NCBI GenBank assembly: GCA_018241765.1
Contig: JAFEDD010000041.1
Span: 1 to 64,000, forward strand
Direction of reading: 5' to 3'
From: Pseudomonadota bacterium
Lineage (GTDB): Bacteria > Pseudomonadota > Gammaproteobacteria > Burkholderiales > Casimicrobiaceae
Length of the DNA stretch: 64,000 bases
The notes beneath the pieces were generated by a model, which worked only from the letters and a program-made list of their open reading frames with translations, searched no databases and was not told where the DNA came from. Positions 8,510 to 18,517 of this stretch are shown one piece after another. Within the stretch, counting starts at the first letter, position 1, and every line of letters begins with the position of its first letter. A program made the translations under genes and the position numbers.

Positions 8510-10300
8510 ATGCAGGAAAAGGAAATTCGTGACCTCGTCGAGGACGTCCGCGCAGGGCGTCTGGCGCGTCGCAACTTCATTTTGAAAATGGCGGCCGTCG
8601 GCGTTGGCGCACCGATGGCCTCGATGTTGCTCATGCACGCTGGTGTCGCGCAGGCGCAGTCTGCGTTCAACTACAAACCGACCAAGCGTGGCGGCGGCGG
8701 TACCCTGAAGCTGCTCTGGTGGCAGGGGCCGACGTTGCTGCAACCGCACTTTGCCAACGGCACCAAGGATCAGGAAGGCTCGCGGATCTTCTACGAGCCG
8801 CTCGCCATCTGGGACAACGAAGGCAATCTGGTGCCCGTCCTCGCCGCCGAAATTCCCTCGCGCGCCAACGGCGGTCTCGCCGCCGATGGCAAGAGCGTGA
8901 CATGGAAGTTGAAGCGCGGCGTGAACTGGCATGATGGCAAGCCGTTCACGGCCGATGACGTGGTGTTCACCTGGCGCTACGCCAAGGATCCGGCGACGGC
9001 GGCCGTGACCATCGGCGTGTATCAGGACATCGTCGTCGAGAAGGTGGACTCGCACACCGTGAAGATCACCTTCAACAAACCGACTCCGTTCTGGGCGACG
9101 GCGTTCATATCCGCCGAAGGCATGATCATTCCGAAGCATCTGTTCGAGCCCTATATCGGCGGCAAGTCGCGCGAGGCACCGAACAATCTGAAGCCGGTTG
9201 GCACCGGGCCCTACAAGTTCGTCGATTTCAAACCGGGCGACATGATCCGTGGCGTCATCAACAACGACTACCACGAGCCGAACCGTCCGTTCTTCGACGC
9301 GATCGAGATGAAGGGCGGCGGTGACGCGGTGTCGGCTGCGCGCGCCGTGCTGCAGACGGGCGAGTACGACCACGCCTGGAACCTCCAGGTTGAAGACGAT
9401 GTGCTCAAGCGCATGGAAGCGGGCGGCAAGGGGCGTGTGCATATCGTGCCGAGCGGCGACATCGAGTTCATTCAGTTGAGCCAGACCGACCCGTGGAACG
9501 AGGTCGATGGCGAGCGCTCGAGCATCAAGAGCAAGCACTTCGCGTTCAATGACCCGGCGGTGCGGCAGGCCATGGCACTGCTCGCGGATCGCAAGAGCAT
9601 CCAGGAATTCATCTACGGTCGCACCGGCGTCGCAACGAGCAACTTCGTCAACAATCCGCCACGTCTGCGCTCTCCGAACACGAAGTTCGAGTTCAACGTG
9701 GACAAGGCGAACGCGCTGCTCGACGGCGCCGGCTGGAAGAAGGGCGGCGATGGCATCCGCGAAAAGGGCGGCAAGAAACTCAAGTTCGTGTTCCAGACTT
9801 CCGTCAACGGCATTCGCCAGAAGGAGCAGGCCGTCATCAAGCAGGCCGCACAGAAGGCCGGCATCGATCTCGAACTGAAGCAGGTCACGGCCTCCGTGTT
9901 CTTCTCGTCGGACGTGGCAAACCCGGACACCTACGGCAAGTTCTGGTGTGACATGCAGATGTACACCACGACGATGACGCAGCCCGATGCCGAACGCTTC
10001 ATGAACCAGTATGTTTCCTGGGAAATTTCGAGCAAGGCGAACAAGTGGGCGGGCCGCAACATCGTGCGTTGGTCGAGCCCCGAGTATGATCGTCTGTATC
10101 GGGCCGGTGAAGCGGAACTCGATCCCGCCAAGCGCACGGCGATCTTCATCAGCCTCAACGACATGGTGGTGAATTCCAACGCCATCATTCCGCTGATCAG
10201 CCGTCCGCGCGTGCGGGCGTCGGCGAGCAAGCTGGCGCAGCAGTTGACCGGTTGGGACCTCGACCTCTCGATGCTGCAAAACTGGTACCGCGAAGCCTGA
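8510..10300 (+). CDS. Peptide-type ABC transporter, periplasmic substrate-binding protein
   Basis: A 596-residue family-5 solute-binding protein (DppA/OppA type). The N-terminus carries a twin-arginine-like region (ARRNFILKMAAVGVG) followed by a hydrophobic stretch ending in a signal-peptidase-like GVAQAQ site. Binding-protein signatures are SVTWKLKRGVNWHDGKPFTA and the later GTGPYKFVDFKPGD. A strong ribosome-binding site (AAGGAGGA) precedes ATG 8510. It heads a five-gene import operon. Family members bind oligopeptides, but also nickel, opines or glycosides, so the substrate is uncertain. Confidence 0.92.
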   Translation: MQEKEIRDLVEDVRAGRLARRNFILKMAAVGVGAPMASMLLMHAGVAQAQSAFNYKPTKRGGGGTLKLLWWQGPTLLQPHFANGTKDQEGSRIFYEPLAIWDNEGNLVPVLAAEIPSRANGGLAADGKSVTWKLKRGVNWHDGKPFTADDVVFTWRYAKDPATAAVTIGVYQDIVVEKVDSHTVKITFNKPTPFWATAFISAEGMIIPKHLFEPYIGGKSREAPNNLKPVGTGPYKFVDFKPGDMIRGVINNDYHEPNRPFFDAIEMKGGGDAVSAARAVLQTGEYDHAWNLQVEDDVLKRMEAGGKGRVHIVPSGDIEFIQLSQTDPWNEVDGERSSIKSKHFAFNDPAVRQAMALLADRKSIQEFIYGRTGVATSNFVNNPPRLRSPNTKFEFNVDKANALLDGAGWKKGGDGIREKGGKKLKFVFQTSVNGIRQKEQAVIKQAAQKAGIDLELKQVTASVFFSSDVANPDTYGKFWCDMQMYTTTMTQPDAERFMNQYVSWEISSKANKWAGRNIVRWSSPEYDRLYRAGEAELDPAKRTAIFISLNDMVVNSNAIIPLISRPRVRASASKLAQQLTGWDLDLSMLQNWYREA

Positions 10301-10326
10301 GCGCGGCGCGAGCGAGCGACCAAGCC

Positions 10327-11286
10327 TTGGGTACCTACATCCTGAGGCGCCTGCTGATTGCCGTGCCGAGCCTGCTCGGCATCAGCGTGGTGCTGTTCAC
10401 GGTGCTGGCGCTGGCACCCGGCGACCCGTTCGAGGAGTTGGCCACCAACCCGAACGTGCCGCCGGAGGTGCGTCTGGCGCTGCGTGCGAAATTCGGGCTC
10501 GACGACCCGATCTGGCAGCGCTATTTCCACTGGCTGACGGCGATGCTGCATGGGGACTGGGGCTTCTCCTTCATCAGTCGTGTCGATGTCGACCAGTTGA
10601 TCTTGCAGCGCCTGCCGGTGACGCTGGTCATCATCGGCGCCTCGCAGGTGCTGGCGCTGCTCGTCGCGCTTCCCGTCGGCATCTACTCGGCGGCGCGGCC
10701 CTATTCGTGGTTCGATCGCATCGCGAGCTCGCTTGCCTTCGTCGGTTTCTCGTTACCGACGTTCTTCACGGGGCTCTTGTTCATCCTGCTCTTCTCGATC
10801 ACGCTCGACTGGTTGCCCTTCGTCTACCGGGCCGACATCACGGCCACCGGCTGGGCGTGGTGGTGGGAACACATCCGGCAGTCGATCATGCCGGTCATGG
10901 TGCTTGGTCTTTTCCAGGGCGCGAGTTGGACGCGCTATGTGCGTTCGTCGGTGCTCGACGTGATCCGCCTCGACTACGTCACCACCGCGCGCAGCAAGGG
11001 GCTCAAGGAGCGCGTGGTCATCCTGAAGCACGTCGTTCGCAACGCCTTGATTCCGGTCGTCACGCTCGTCGCGCTGCAGATGCCCGCGGTGTTTGGCGGT
11101 GCCATCGTCACCGAGCAGATCTTTCGCATCCCTGGCATTGGCTCGCTGCTGATCGATGCGATTTTGCGCAACGACACCCCGGTGGTCATGGCGGTGACGT
11201 TCGTGTTCGCCTGCCTCGTCATCGTGTTCAACCTCATCGCCGATCTTCTCTATGGCTGGCTCGATCCCCGTATCAGCTTCCGATAG
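10327..11286 (+). CDS. Peptide-type ABC transporter permease (DppB/OppB class)
   Basis: A 319-residue inner-membrane permease with six predicted membrane segments. The DppB hallmark N-terminus is TYILRRLLIAVPSLLGISVV and the EAA-loop region is VLDVIRLDYVTTARSKGLKE. I take TTG 10327 as the start because the characteristic N-terminus begins right there and nothing upstream fits the family; the longer frame overlaps the binding-protein gene. The ribosome-binding site is weak. It overlaps the next permease by 35 bases. Confidence 0.9.
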   Translation: MGTYILRRLLIAVPSLLGISVVLFTVLALAPGDPFEELATNPNVPPEVRLALRAKFGLDDPIWQRYFHWLTAMLHGDWGFSFISRVDVDQLILQRLPVTLVIIGASQVLALLVALPVGIYSAARPYSWFDRIASSLAFVGFSLPTFFTGLLFILLFSITLDWLPFVYRADITATGWAWWWEHIRQSIMPVMVLGLFQGASWTRYVRSSVLDVIRLDYVTTARSKGLKERVVILKHVVRNALIPVVTLVALQMPAVFGGAIVTEQIFRIPGIGSLLIDAILRNDTPVVMAVTFVFACLVIVFNLIADLLYGWLDPRISFR

Positions 11287-12184
11287 CGCGGCGGCACCCC
11301 GTCGACGCGGCGTGTCGCCCTGGCGCGATGGTTGGCGCCGGTTCGCCCGGCATCGCATGGCGGTGGTCGGTCTGTGCGTTCTCGTGGCCATGGTGCTCGC
11401 GGTCATGCTCGGGCCGTCGCTGTGGAAAGTCTCGATCAACGACATCGACTTCGGTGCGCGTCTCAACGGGCCGTCGCTCGCGCATCCGCTTGGCACGGAC
11501 GACCTGGGCCAGGATCTGCTCTCGCGCATGCTCTACGGTGGCCGCATTTCGCTCGCGGTCGGCCTCGCGGCCATGTTGATGGCGATGCTGGTCGGCGTCA
11601 CCATCGGTGCGGTCGCCGGCATGGCGCGAGGCAGCGTCGATGCGGCCCTGATGTGGCTGACCGATCTGTTTCTGTCGCTGCCCCAGTTGCCGTTGCTGAT
11701 GCTGTTGATCTATCTTTTTCGCGACAGTCTGAAGGGTGTGTTCGGACCGGAACTCGGGGTGTTCATCCTGATCGTGGCGGTGATCGGCGGCTTCCGCTGG
11801 ATGCCGGTCGCGCGGCTCGTTCGAGCGCAGTTCTTTTCGCTGCGCGAGAAGGAGTACGTCGAGGCGGCGCGCGCGCTGGGCGCGTCGACGTTGCGTCAGG
11901 TCGTTCGCCACATCCTGCCCAATGCCTTGGGGCCGGTCATCGTCGCCGGAACCATCGATGTCGCAGCCGCCATCCTCGCCGAATCGACGCTCTCGTTCCT
12001 TGGCCTCGGATTTCCGCCCGACATTCCGACGTGGGGGCGGCTGCTCTTCGACAGCAAGGACTATCTCGACATCGCGCCGCACTGGGCGATGACGGCTGGC
12101 ACGGCGGTCTTCCTCGCGGTGCTCGCGATCAATTTCATCGGCGACGGTTTGCGCGATGCGCTCGATCCGCGCAAGGTCATGTAG
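11252..12184 (+). CDS. Peptide-type ABC transporter permease (DppC/OppC class)
   Basis: A 310-residue second permease subunit. The cytoplasmic N-terminal leader is followed by the first membrane helix (MAVVGLCVLVAMVLAVMLGP). The DppC signature HPLGTDDLGQDLLSRMLYGG precedes the core domain, and the EAA loop reads KEYVEAARALGASTLRQVVR. It pairs with the DppB-type permease to form the translocation pore. The ATG lies 35 bases inside the upstream gene, consistent with one operon and translational coupling. Confidence 0.92.
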   Translation: MAGSIPVSASDSAAAPRRRGVSPWRDGWRRFARHRMAVVGLCVLVAMVLAVMLGPSLWKVSINDIDFGARLNGPSLAHPLGTDDLGQDLLSRMLYGGRISLAVGLAAMLMAMLVGVTIGAVAGMARGSVDAALMWLTDLFLSLPQLPLLMLLIYLFRDSLKGVFGPELGVFILIVAVIGGFRWMPVARLVRAQFFSLREKEYVEAARALGASTLRQVVRHILPNALGPVIVAGTIDVAAAILAESTLSFLGLGFPPDIPTWGRLLFDSKDYLDIAPHWAMTAGTAVFLAVLAINFIGDGLRDALDPRKVM

Positions 12185-12191
12185 GGACGCC

Positions 12192-13223
12192 ATGAGTGAC
12201 ACGATGACCGAGTCGACCACGGTGGCGGCGCAAGCGCCGAGCGCTCCGCTGCTCGATATCCGCGGACTCAAGACACACTTCAAGACAGACGAGGGCTGGT
12301 TGCACGCGGTCGACGGCGTCGACCTGACGATCGCGCGTGGTGAGACGGTCGGCGTCGTCGGTGAGTCGGGCTGCGGCAAGTCGATCACCGCGATGTCGGT
12401 GCTGAAGTTGCTGCCGATGCCGCCCGGGCGCATCGTGGCCGGCGAAATTCTCTGGCAGGGGCGCGACATCGTCCCGATGGGGGACGACGACATGCGGCGT
12501 CTGCGCATGCGCGAGATCGCCATCGTCTTTCAGGAACCGATGACGTCGCTGAACCCCGTCTACACGATCGGCGAGCAGATCGCCGAAGGGCTGCGTCTGC
12601 ATGAAGGGTTGAGCGAGAAGGCGGCGATGGAGCGCGCGGTCGACATGCTTCGGCTCGTTCACATCCCGACTCCGGAACGTCGGGTGCATGACTACCCGCA
12701 CCAGTTTTCGGGCGGCATGCGTCAGCGCGTCATGATTGCGATGGCGCTTTCATGCAAGCCGAAGCTCTTGATCGCCGACGAACCGACCACGGCGCTCGAC
12801 GTGACGATTCAGGCGCAAATCCTCGACCTGCTGGCGGAATTGAAGAGCGAACTCGGCATGGCTGTCATGCTGATCACGCATGCGATGGGCGTGGTGGCCG
12901 AAGTGGCGGAGCGCGTGGTGGTGATGTATGCCGGGCGTGTCGTCGAGGAAGCGCCGGTCGAGGCACTGTTCGAGCGTCCCCGCCACCCCTATACGCAGGG
13001 CTTGATTCGCTCGATTCCACGCATCGATACCGAGGCGACGCACAAAGAACGGCTGGAGACGATCCCCGGTTCGGTGCCGAAACTCATCGCGCCGAAACCG
13101 GGTTGCCGTTTCGCGCCGCGCTGTCGCTTCGCCATGCCGGAGTGCACCCAGGCGACACCCCCGCTGCGCGAGGTTCGCCCGGGCCACAAGGTCGCCTGCA
13201 TTCTGCCGGAGGCGTTGGCATGA
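12192..13223 (+). CDS. Peptide-type ABC transporter ATPase (DppD/OppD class)
   Basis: A 343-residue cytoplasmic ATPase. Walker A is GESGCGKS, the Q-loop sits in [20 protein letters not shown], the ABC signature reads [20 protein letters not shown], Walker B is [12 protein letters not shown] and the H-loop is in LITHAMGV. The C-terminal oligopeptide-ABC extension has the cysteine set ([14 protein letters not shown]) that binds a 4Fe-4S cluster in this class. The start is ATG 12192, seven bases after the permease stop. The stop overlaps the next ATG (ATGA). Confidence 0.93.
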   Translation: MSDTMTESTTVAAQAPSAPLLDIRGLKTHFKTDEGWLHAVDGVDLTIARGETVGVVGESGCGKSITAMSVLKLLPMPPGRIVAGEILWQGRDIVPMGDDDMRRLRMREIAIVFQEPMTSLNPVYTIGEQIAEGLRLHEGLSEKAAMERAVDMLRLVHIPTPERRVHDYPHQFSGGMRQRVMIAMALSCKPKLLIADEPTTALDVTIQAQILDLLAELKSELGMAVMLITHAMGVVAEVAERVVVMYAGRVVEEAPVEALFERPRHPYTQGLIRSIPRIDTEATHKERLETIPGSVPKLIAPKPGCRFAPRCRFAMPECTQATPPLREVRPGHKVACILPEALA

Positions 13224-14194
13224 GCGCACCGCTCCTGAAGGTGGATCAACTGGTCAAGCGCTTTCCCATCCGCAGCGGGTTGCTTGGCCGGGTGAGCGGA
13301 AACGTGCACGCCGTCGACGGCGTCAGTTTTTCGGTCGATGCCGGCGAGACGCTGGGCGTGGTCGGCGAATCGGGTTGTGGCAAGAGCACGACGGGTCGCT
13401 GCATCCTGCGATTGATCGAACCGACTTCGGGCAGCGTGTGGTTCGATGGCAAAGAGGTCACCTCGCTCGACCGCGCGGGCTTGCGTGCCATGGCGCGCGA
13501 CATGCAAATCATCTTTCAGGACCCGTTTGCCTCGCTGAACCCGCGAATGACGGTGGGCGCCATCATCGGTGAGGCGCTGACGATTCACAAGCTCGCCCGC
13601 TCGGGGCGGCAGTACGAGGAGCGCATCGTCGAACTGCTGGAAACGGTGGGCCTGAACGGCGACCACCTGCGGCGGTATCCGCACGAATTTTCCGGCGGCC
13701 AACGACAACGGATAGGCATTGCGCGGGCGTTGGCGGTCACGCCGAAGCTGGTCGTCTGCGATGAGGCGGTCTCCGCACTCGACGTGTCGATTCAGGCTCA
13801 GGTCATCAACCTGCTCGAAGATCTGCAGGCGAAATTCAATCTGGCCTACCTGTTCATCGCGCATGACCTGTCGGTGGTTGAACATACGAGCGATCGCGTG
13901 GCGGTGATGTACCTGGGGCGCATCGTCGAAATCGCTCCGTCGCGAGATCTCTACACGCGGCCGCTGCACCCCTACACGGAGGCGCTGCTGTCCGCCGTGC
14001 CGATCCCCGATCCGAAGGTGAAGCGCTCGCGCATTCGGCTTGCCGGCGACGTGCCAAGTCCGATCCATCCGCCGTCGGGTTGCCACTTCCATACCCGCTG
14101 TCCGATCGCCCAGAAGGGGCTCTGCGACGTGCAGGCACCGACATTGAAGGAAAGCACGCCGGGGCACGAGGTGGCCTGCCACCTGCGCGGATAA
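13220..14194 (+). CDS. Peptide-type ABC transporter ATPase (DppF/OppF class)
   Basis: A 324-residue second ATPase of the importer. Motifs: Walker [17 protein letters not shown]-loop [17 protein letters not shown], signature [16 protein letters not shown], Walker [20 protein letters not shown] and H-loop IAHDLSVV. The C-terminal cysteine motif ([15 protein letters not shown]) is complete. The ATG overlaps the stop of the DppD-type gene. It closes the operon 8,510-14,194 and converges on paaK, with only 56 bp between the stops. Confidence 0.93.
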   Translation: MSAPLLKVDQLVKRFPIRSGLLGRVSGNVHAVDGVSFSVDAGETLGVVGESGCGKSTTGRCILRLIEPTSGSVWFDGKEVTSLDRAGLRAMARDMQIIFQDPFASLNPRMTVGAIIGEALTIHKLARSGRQYEERIVELLETVGLNGDHLRRYPHEFSGGQRQRIGIARALAVTPKLVVCDEAVSALDVSIQAQVINLLEDLQAKFNLAYLFIAHDLSVVEHTSDRVAVMYLGRIVEIAPSRDLYTRPLHPYTEALLSAVPIPDPKVKRSRIRLAGDVPSPIHPPSGCHFHTRCPIAQKGLCDVQAPTLKESTPGHEVACHLRG

Positions 14195-14250
14195 CGCCAT
14201 GTTTTCGGGCACGCTGGCCACCCGACCGTGGCGCAATGGCGCCGGCCGCG

Positions 14251-15561
14251 TCAGTCGCGTGGCCGTTTGTCGATGACGCGCTTGGCCTTGCCGAGGCTGC
14301 GCTCGATGCTGCCCGGGTCGTTCAGTTCGATGACTGCACTGACCCCGATCAGCGTCTTGATGTCCTGCGTCAGTTGGCGGATCACCTGCTGCCGCGAATT
14401 CATTCCGGCATGCACGAACGGCAGCGTCGTCTCGACGCGCACCGTCAGTTCATCGAGCGCGCCCGGGCGCGTGATGACGCAGACGTAGTGCGGCGCGAGA
14501 TCGGGCTGACGCAAAATCAGCTCTTCGATTTGTGACGGAAAGACATTGACGCCACGAATGATCATCATGTCGTCGGAACGACCGGTGATCTTTGCCATGC
14601 GTCGCATGCTGCGTGCGGTCGGTGGCAACAGTCGCGTCAGGTCCCGCGTGCGGTAGCGAATGACCGGCATGGCTTCCTTGGTGAGGCTCGTGAAGACGAG
14701 TTCGCCCTCACTGCCATCGGGCAACACTTCACCGGTGTGCGGGTCGATGATTTCGGGATAGAAATGATCTTCCCAGATCACCGGGCCGTCTTTCGATTCG
14801 ATGCACTCATTGGCGACGCCCGGGCCCATGACTTCCGACAGTCCGTAGATGTCGACGGCGTCGATGCCCATGCGGCGCTCGATGTCGAGGCGCATGGCGT
14901 TGGTCCAGGGTTCGGCGCCGAAGATGCCAATGGCGAGCGAGGATTTCTGCGCATCGAGCCCGTGTCGCTCGAACTCTTCGGCCAGCGCGAGGCAGTAGCT
15001 CGGCGTCACCATGATGATGTCGGGACGGAAGTCGGTGATCAGCTGAATCTGCTTTTCGCTCTGGCCCCCGCCCATCGGGACGACCGTGCAACCGAGGCGT
15101 TCGGCGCCATAGTGCGCGCCGAGGCCGCCGGTGAAGAGTCCGTAGCCGTAGGCGACGTGGACGATGTCACCGGGACAGCCCCCGCTCGCACGAATGCTGC
15201 GCGCGACGCAGTCCGCCCAGGTATCGATATCGCGCTTCGTGTAGCCGACGACGGTCGGCTTGCCCGTGGTGCCACTCGATGCGTGAACACGAGCCACCTG
15301 TTCGCGCGGAACCGCGAACATGCCGAAGGGGTAGTTGTCACGCAGATCTGCCTTCGTGGTGAACGGGAATCGGGCCAGGTCGGCCAGCGACTTCAGGTCA
15401 TCGGGGTGCACGCCGCGTGCGTCGAAGCTCTTCCGATAATGCGGCACGTTGTCGTAGGCGTGACGCAGGCTCCATTTCATGCGCTCGAGTTGCAGGTTCG
15501 CGATTTCGTCACGCGAAGCGCTCTCGATGGCATGCAAGGGGGAAGGGGTCTTGGTTGGCAT
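14251..15561 (-). CDS. paaK: Phenylacetate-CoA ligase
   Basis: A 436-residue AMP-forming ligase that activates phenylacetate to phenylacetyl-CoA, the entry step of the paa pathway. PaaK features: an N-terminal helix pattern (MKWSLRHAYDNVPHYRKSFD), the adenylate P-loop HASSGTTGKPTVVGYT, IYGLSEVMGPGVANEC, and the C-terminal GRSDDMMIIRGVNVFPSQIE with its catalytic-lysine tail (SLGKAKRVID). The start is ATG 15561 (MPTKTPSPL); the frame upstream has no similarity. It is the last gene of the minus-strand paaGHIK cluster. Confidence 0.95.
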   Translation of the reverse strand: MPTKTPSPLHAIESASRDEIANLQLERMKWSLRHAYDNVPHYRKSFDARGVHPDDLKSLADLARFPFTTKADLRDNYPFGMFAVPREQVARVHASSGTTGKPTVVGYTKRDIDTWADCVARSIRASGGCPGDIVHVAYGYGLFTGGLGAHYGAERLGCTVVPMGGGQSEKQIQLITDFRPDIIMVTPSYCLALAEEFERHGLDAQKSSLAIGIFGAEPWTNAMRLDIERRMGIDAVDIYGLSEVMGPGVANECIESKDGPVIWEDHFYPEIIDPHTGEVLPDGSEGELVFTSLTKEAMPVIRYRTRDLTRLLPPTARSMRRMAKITGRSDDMMIIRGVNVFPSQIEELILRQPDLAPHYVCVITRPGALDELTVRVETTLPFVHAGMNSRQQVIRQLTQDIKTLIGVSAVIELNDPGSIERSLGKAKRVIDKRPRD

Positions 15562-15611
15562 GGTGCAGCGTTCTCCGTGAGCAGAGCGGGCCCGGGTGGC
15601 GGCGACGGCGG

Positions 15612-16064
15612 TCAGGTGCCCGTTGCGCTGCTGAGCACCTCGCCCGCGATGCGCGCGCTTTTGCCGCGGAACAAGGCAATGATATCGCCGTCGCCATTGC
15701 ACAGGCGCACGTCGTACACCCCGGTTCGTCCGCGCAGTACGCGCTCTTCGGCGATCGCCACCAGGCGTTCACCCAGCCGCGCGGGCGCGAGAATTTCGAT
15801 GCCGAAACCACTCGCGACCGTATTGGCGTTGTAGCTGTTGCAGGCATATGCGAAGGCGGTGTCGCAGAGCAGTGCCATGTAACCGCCATGGCAGATGTCG
15901 TGACCGTTGACCATGTCTTGACGCACGGTCATGCTGATCGTGGCGACGCCACGGTCGATGTGCTCGATGATCATGCCGGCTGCGCGCGCCGCGTGGTCGC
16001 GCGCGTACATCGCAGCGGCGACCTGCGCGGGTGTCGCGTCGCCCTTCGCGTTTGCGTGATTCAT
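15612..16064 (-). CDS. paaI: Phenylacetyl-CoA-pathway hotdog thioesterase
   Basis: About 150 residues. The PaaI hotdog core is clear: VNGHDICHGGYMALLCDTAF with the Asn/His...Gly catalytic stretch, then AYACNSYNA and GVYDVRLCNGDGDIIALFRG. PaaI hydrolyses dead-end ring-hydroxylated CoA esters and frees CoA during phenylacetate degradation. The start is uncertain: ATG 16064 (MNHANAKGD) and ATG 16088 are both plausible and neither has a good ribosome-binding site; similarity starts at AAAMYARDHA. It lies between paaH and paaK, directly after paaH. Confidence 0.9.
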   Translation of the reverse strand: MNHANAKGDATPAQVAAAMYARDHAARAAGMIIEHIDRGVATISMTVRQDMVNGHDICHGGYMALLCDTAFAYACNSYNANTVASGFGIEILAPARLGERLVAIAEERVLRGRTGVYDVRLCNGDGDIIALFRGKSARIAGEVLSSATGT

Positions 16065-16092
16065 GGCGGGGGTGCGGTTGGCCGCCATCGCA

Positions 16093-17613
16093 TCAGAGGA
16101 AGCTGCCATCGCTCCAGACCTTGCGTTGCAAGAGCAGCGATTGGCGATAGCGGTCATCGCCCGTGTGCGCCTGCATGTTGACGAGGATCGCGTTGATCAA
16201 CGTGAGCCCGAGTCGATCGGCGGTTGCCAGCGGCCCCTCCGGATGGTTGACGCCGAGGCACATCGCAGTATCGACGCCTGCCGCGTCCGCCACCCGCTGC
16301 ACGACGGCGTCGGCAGCCTCATTGGCGAGCATGGCGAGGGTTCGCGCAACGATCATTCCCGGCACGTCGTCGATCAGCGAAACCTCGATGCCGAGCGCCT
16401 TGAACAGCGCCACCGCATCCGCCACTGCGCTCGTCGTCGTGTCTTCGCCGCGGGCGAGCGCGACTCGTGAAGTGCGAGCGAAGTCGCGCGCGAGATCGAG
16501 CGTCAACACGTTGCTCAGGTCCTCTTCGAACGCGATCTGCGTTGCCGAGCGGCCGTCGGACAGGCAAAGGGTGGCGTTGCCGACGCGCAGCATGCCCGCG
16601 CCGTAGGGGTCGTCTTCCTTGCGCGACTGTACTTTGATGCCTGCCGCGCGTATGCGTTCGAGCAACGGGTCGAGCGCGTCGGACTCGGTCAGGTATTGCA
16701 CGAGGGTGGGCGCGGTGCCTGCCTCGGGTGATTCCGGGGGCGATTGCGGCGGGCGTGGGTAATCATAGAAACCGTGTCCGCTCTTGCGTCCGAGCAGCCC
16801 GCCGGCGACCATCTCTTCCTGCGTGATGCTCGGGCGGTAGCGGGCGTCCTGAAAGTAGGCGTTCCACACGCTCTTGGTCACCATCAGATTGACATCGAGT
16901 CCGATGAGATCGAGCAGTTCGAACGCGCCGAGGCGAAACCCGCCGACCTCCCGCAGCACGAGGTCGATGGTGGCGACGTCCGCAGCACCCGCTTCGAGCG
17001 CGCGCAAGGCTTCGCCGTAATAGGGGCGTGCGACGCGGTTGACGATGAAACCGGGCGTGCTCTGGCAGCGCACCGGCGTCTTTCCCCACGTCTCGCAGCA
17101 ACGTTCGATGCGCTCGGCGACGTCCGGGTCGGTCTGCCGACCCATGACCACTTCGACCAGCGCCATCAACGGCGCGGGATTGAAGAAATGCATTCCGATG
17201 ATCTGCTGCGGACGCGCGAGCCCTGCGGCAATGGCCGTGATCGAAATCGATGAGGTGTTGCTCGCGAGTACGGTGTCCGGCGCGCAGATGCTCTCCAGCG
17301 ACTTGAACAGCGTGCGCTTCGCGTCGAGGTTCTCGACGATCGCCTCGATGATCAGGCCACAGTCGTGAAAATCGGCGAGGTCATGGGCGAGAGCGATTTG
17401 CGCGATGGCGGCGTCGGCCGCCGCCGCGTCGAGCTTGCCTTTGGCGGCCAGCGCGCGCAACGTGTCCGCCATCTGGGTGCGCGCCGCTGCGGCGGCGCCA
17501 TCGCGGGCATCGTAGAGCTTGACGCGACAGCCGCTGCGCGCCGCGACTTGAGCGATGCCAGCGCCCATGGTGCCGGCGCCAATGACGCCGATGGTGGAGA
17601 AGGGGGTTGTCAT
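16093..17613 (-). CDS. paaH: 3-hydroxyadipyl/3-hydroxyacyl-CoA dehydrogenase
   Basis: A 506-residue NAD-dependent dehydrogenase with the two-part PaaH layout. The N-terminal Rossmann fold has TIGVIGAGTMGAGIAQVAAR, the catalytic region is GMHFFNPAPLMALVEVVMG, and there are two C-terminal 3HCDH helical domains; the second (about 390-500) has the GIEVSLIDDVPGMIVARTLA stretch. It oxidises 3-hydroxyadipyl-CoA to 3-oxoadipyl-CoA in lower phenylacetate degradation. The start is ATG 17613 (MTTPFSTIGVIG); the longer frame upstream is antisense noise within paaG. It sits about 43 bp after paaG. Confidence 0.93.
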   Translation of the reverse strand: MTTPFSTIGVIGAGTMGAGIAQVAARSGCRVKLYDARDGAAAAARTQMADTLRALAAKGKLDAAAADAAIAQIALAHDLADFHDCGLIIEAIVENLDAKRTLFKSLESICAPDTVLASNTSSISITAIAAGLARPQQIIGMHFFNPAPLMALVEVVMGRQTDPDVAERIERCCETWGKTPVRCQSTPGFIVNRVARPYYGEALRALEAGAADVATIDLVLREVGGFRLGAFELLDLIGLDVNLMVTKSVWNAYFQDARYRPSITQEEMVAGGLLGRKSGHGFYDYPRPPQSPPESPEAGTAPTLVQYLTESDALDPLLERIRAAGIKVQSRKEDDPYGAGMLRVGNATLCLSDGRSATQIAFEEDLSNVLTLDLARDFARTSRVALARGEDTTTSAVADAVALFKALGIEVSLIDDVPGMIVARTLAMLANEAADAVVQRVADAAGVDTAMCLGVNHPEGPLATADRLGLTLINAILVNMQAHTGDDRYRQSLLLQRKVWSDGSFL

Positions 17614-17656
17614 GTCGTGAAGTCCTGTCGATTGCTGGCGAGGGGCGATGGGCGCC

Positions 17657-18442
17657 TCAGCGTCCGCTGAACCGTGGCGCGCGCTTTTCCTTGAATGCGG
17701 CGACGCCTTCGCGGTAGTCGGCCGAGAACCCGCACTCTCGCATGAAGGTGGCTTCGAGGGCGAGTTGCGTGCCGAGATCGTTGCTGCTGCTTTGCTGCAT
17801 GGCCTGCTTCGTGCGGGCGTAGCCGAGCGTCGGTCCCGCCGCGAAATGCCGGGCGATCGCATCGATGCGGGCAGCGAAGGCGTCGTCGGGGACGCATTCC
17901 CAGATCAGGCCGATGTCGGCCGCCTGCCGTGCGCTCAGTTTGTCGCCGAGCAGCGCGAGGCCCATGGCGCGTGCGCTGCCGACCAGTCGGGGCAGGAACC
18001 AGGTTCCCCCCGTGTCGGGAATCAGGCCCAGTTTGCAGAACGGCTGCAGAAAGCTCGCGCTTTCGGTGGCAATCACGAGGTCGCAGGCGAGCGCGATGTT
18101 GCAGCCGGCACCGGCGGCAACGCCGTTGACGGCAGCGACGACCGGGAACGGCAGCGCACGAAGGCGCTGCACGAGCGGTGCGTACTGCGTGGTCACCGAT
18201 TCCCCGAGATCGACTTCCTGGCCCGGTGCCACGGCGCGATCGTTGAGATCCTGCCCGGCACAAAAGCCGCGCCCCGCGCCGGTGAGCACCAGCACCCGGG
18301 CACCATCGCCCGACAGCCGATCGAGTGCATCGCGCAGTTCCGCGTGCATCTGCTGCGTGAATGAATTCATCCGCTCCGGCCGCGAAAGCGTGATGCGGGC
18401 AACGCCTTCGCTGCATTCATGGAGGATGGTTTCGTAGGACAT
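17657..18442 (-). CDS. paaG: Enoyl-CoA hydratase/isomerase (1,2-epoxyphenylacetyl-CoA isomerase type)
   Basis: A 261-residue crotonase-fold enzyme. The oxyanion-hole stretch is GRGFCAGQDLND and the second glycine loop is VNGVAAGAGCNIALACDLVI, with an acidic active-site region near GLIPDTGGTWFLPRLVG. The GQDLN motif and operon position point to PaaG, which isomerises the ring epoxide to the oxepin and later shifts the double bond. It leads the minus-strand cluster paaG-paaH-paaI-paaK. No paaABCDE ring epoxidase or paaZ genes are in this window, so they must lie elsewhere. Confidence 0.92.
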   Translation of the reverse strand: MSYETILHECSEGVARITLSRPERMNSFTQQMHAELRDALDRLSGDGARVLVLTGAGRGFCAGQDLNDRAVAPGQEVDLGESVTTQYAPLVQRLRALPFPVVAAVNGVAAGAGCNIALACDLVIATESASFLQPFCKLGLIPDTGGTWFLPRLVGSARAMGLALLGDKLSARQAADIGLIWECVPDDAFAARIDAIARHFAAGPTLGYARTKQAMQQSSSNDLGTQLALEATFMRECGFSADYREGVAAFKEKRAPRFSGR

Positions 18443-18517
18443 GATGACGGCTCCGCAAGCACCGGCGATGGCTTGATGTTAGTGCAGTGCCGACCGGTGG
18501 GGATCGAACGACCGGCG

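Noticed and set aside
7235-10279. Long minus-strand open frame opposite the CobW and substrate-binding-protein genes
   Set aside because: Same reason: antisense to well-supported genes on the plus strand, low-complexity composition and no start context.
14195-14250. Bidirectional terminator between the ABC ATPase gene and paaK
   Set aside because: Only a short GGCGC-AATG-GCGCC hairpin without a T tail is seen; insufficient evidence.
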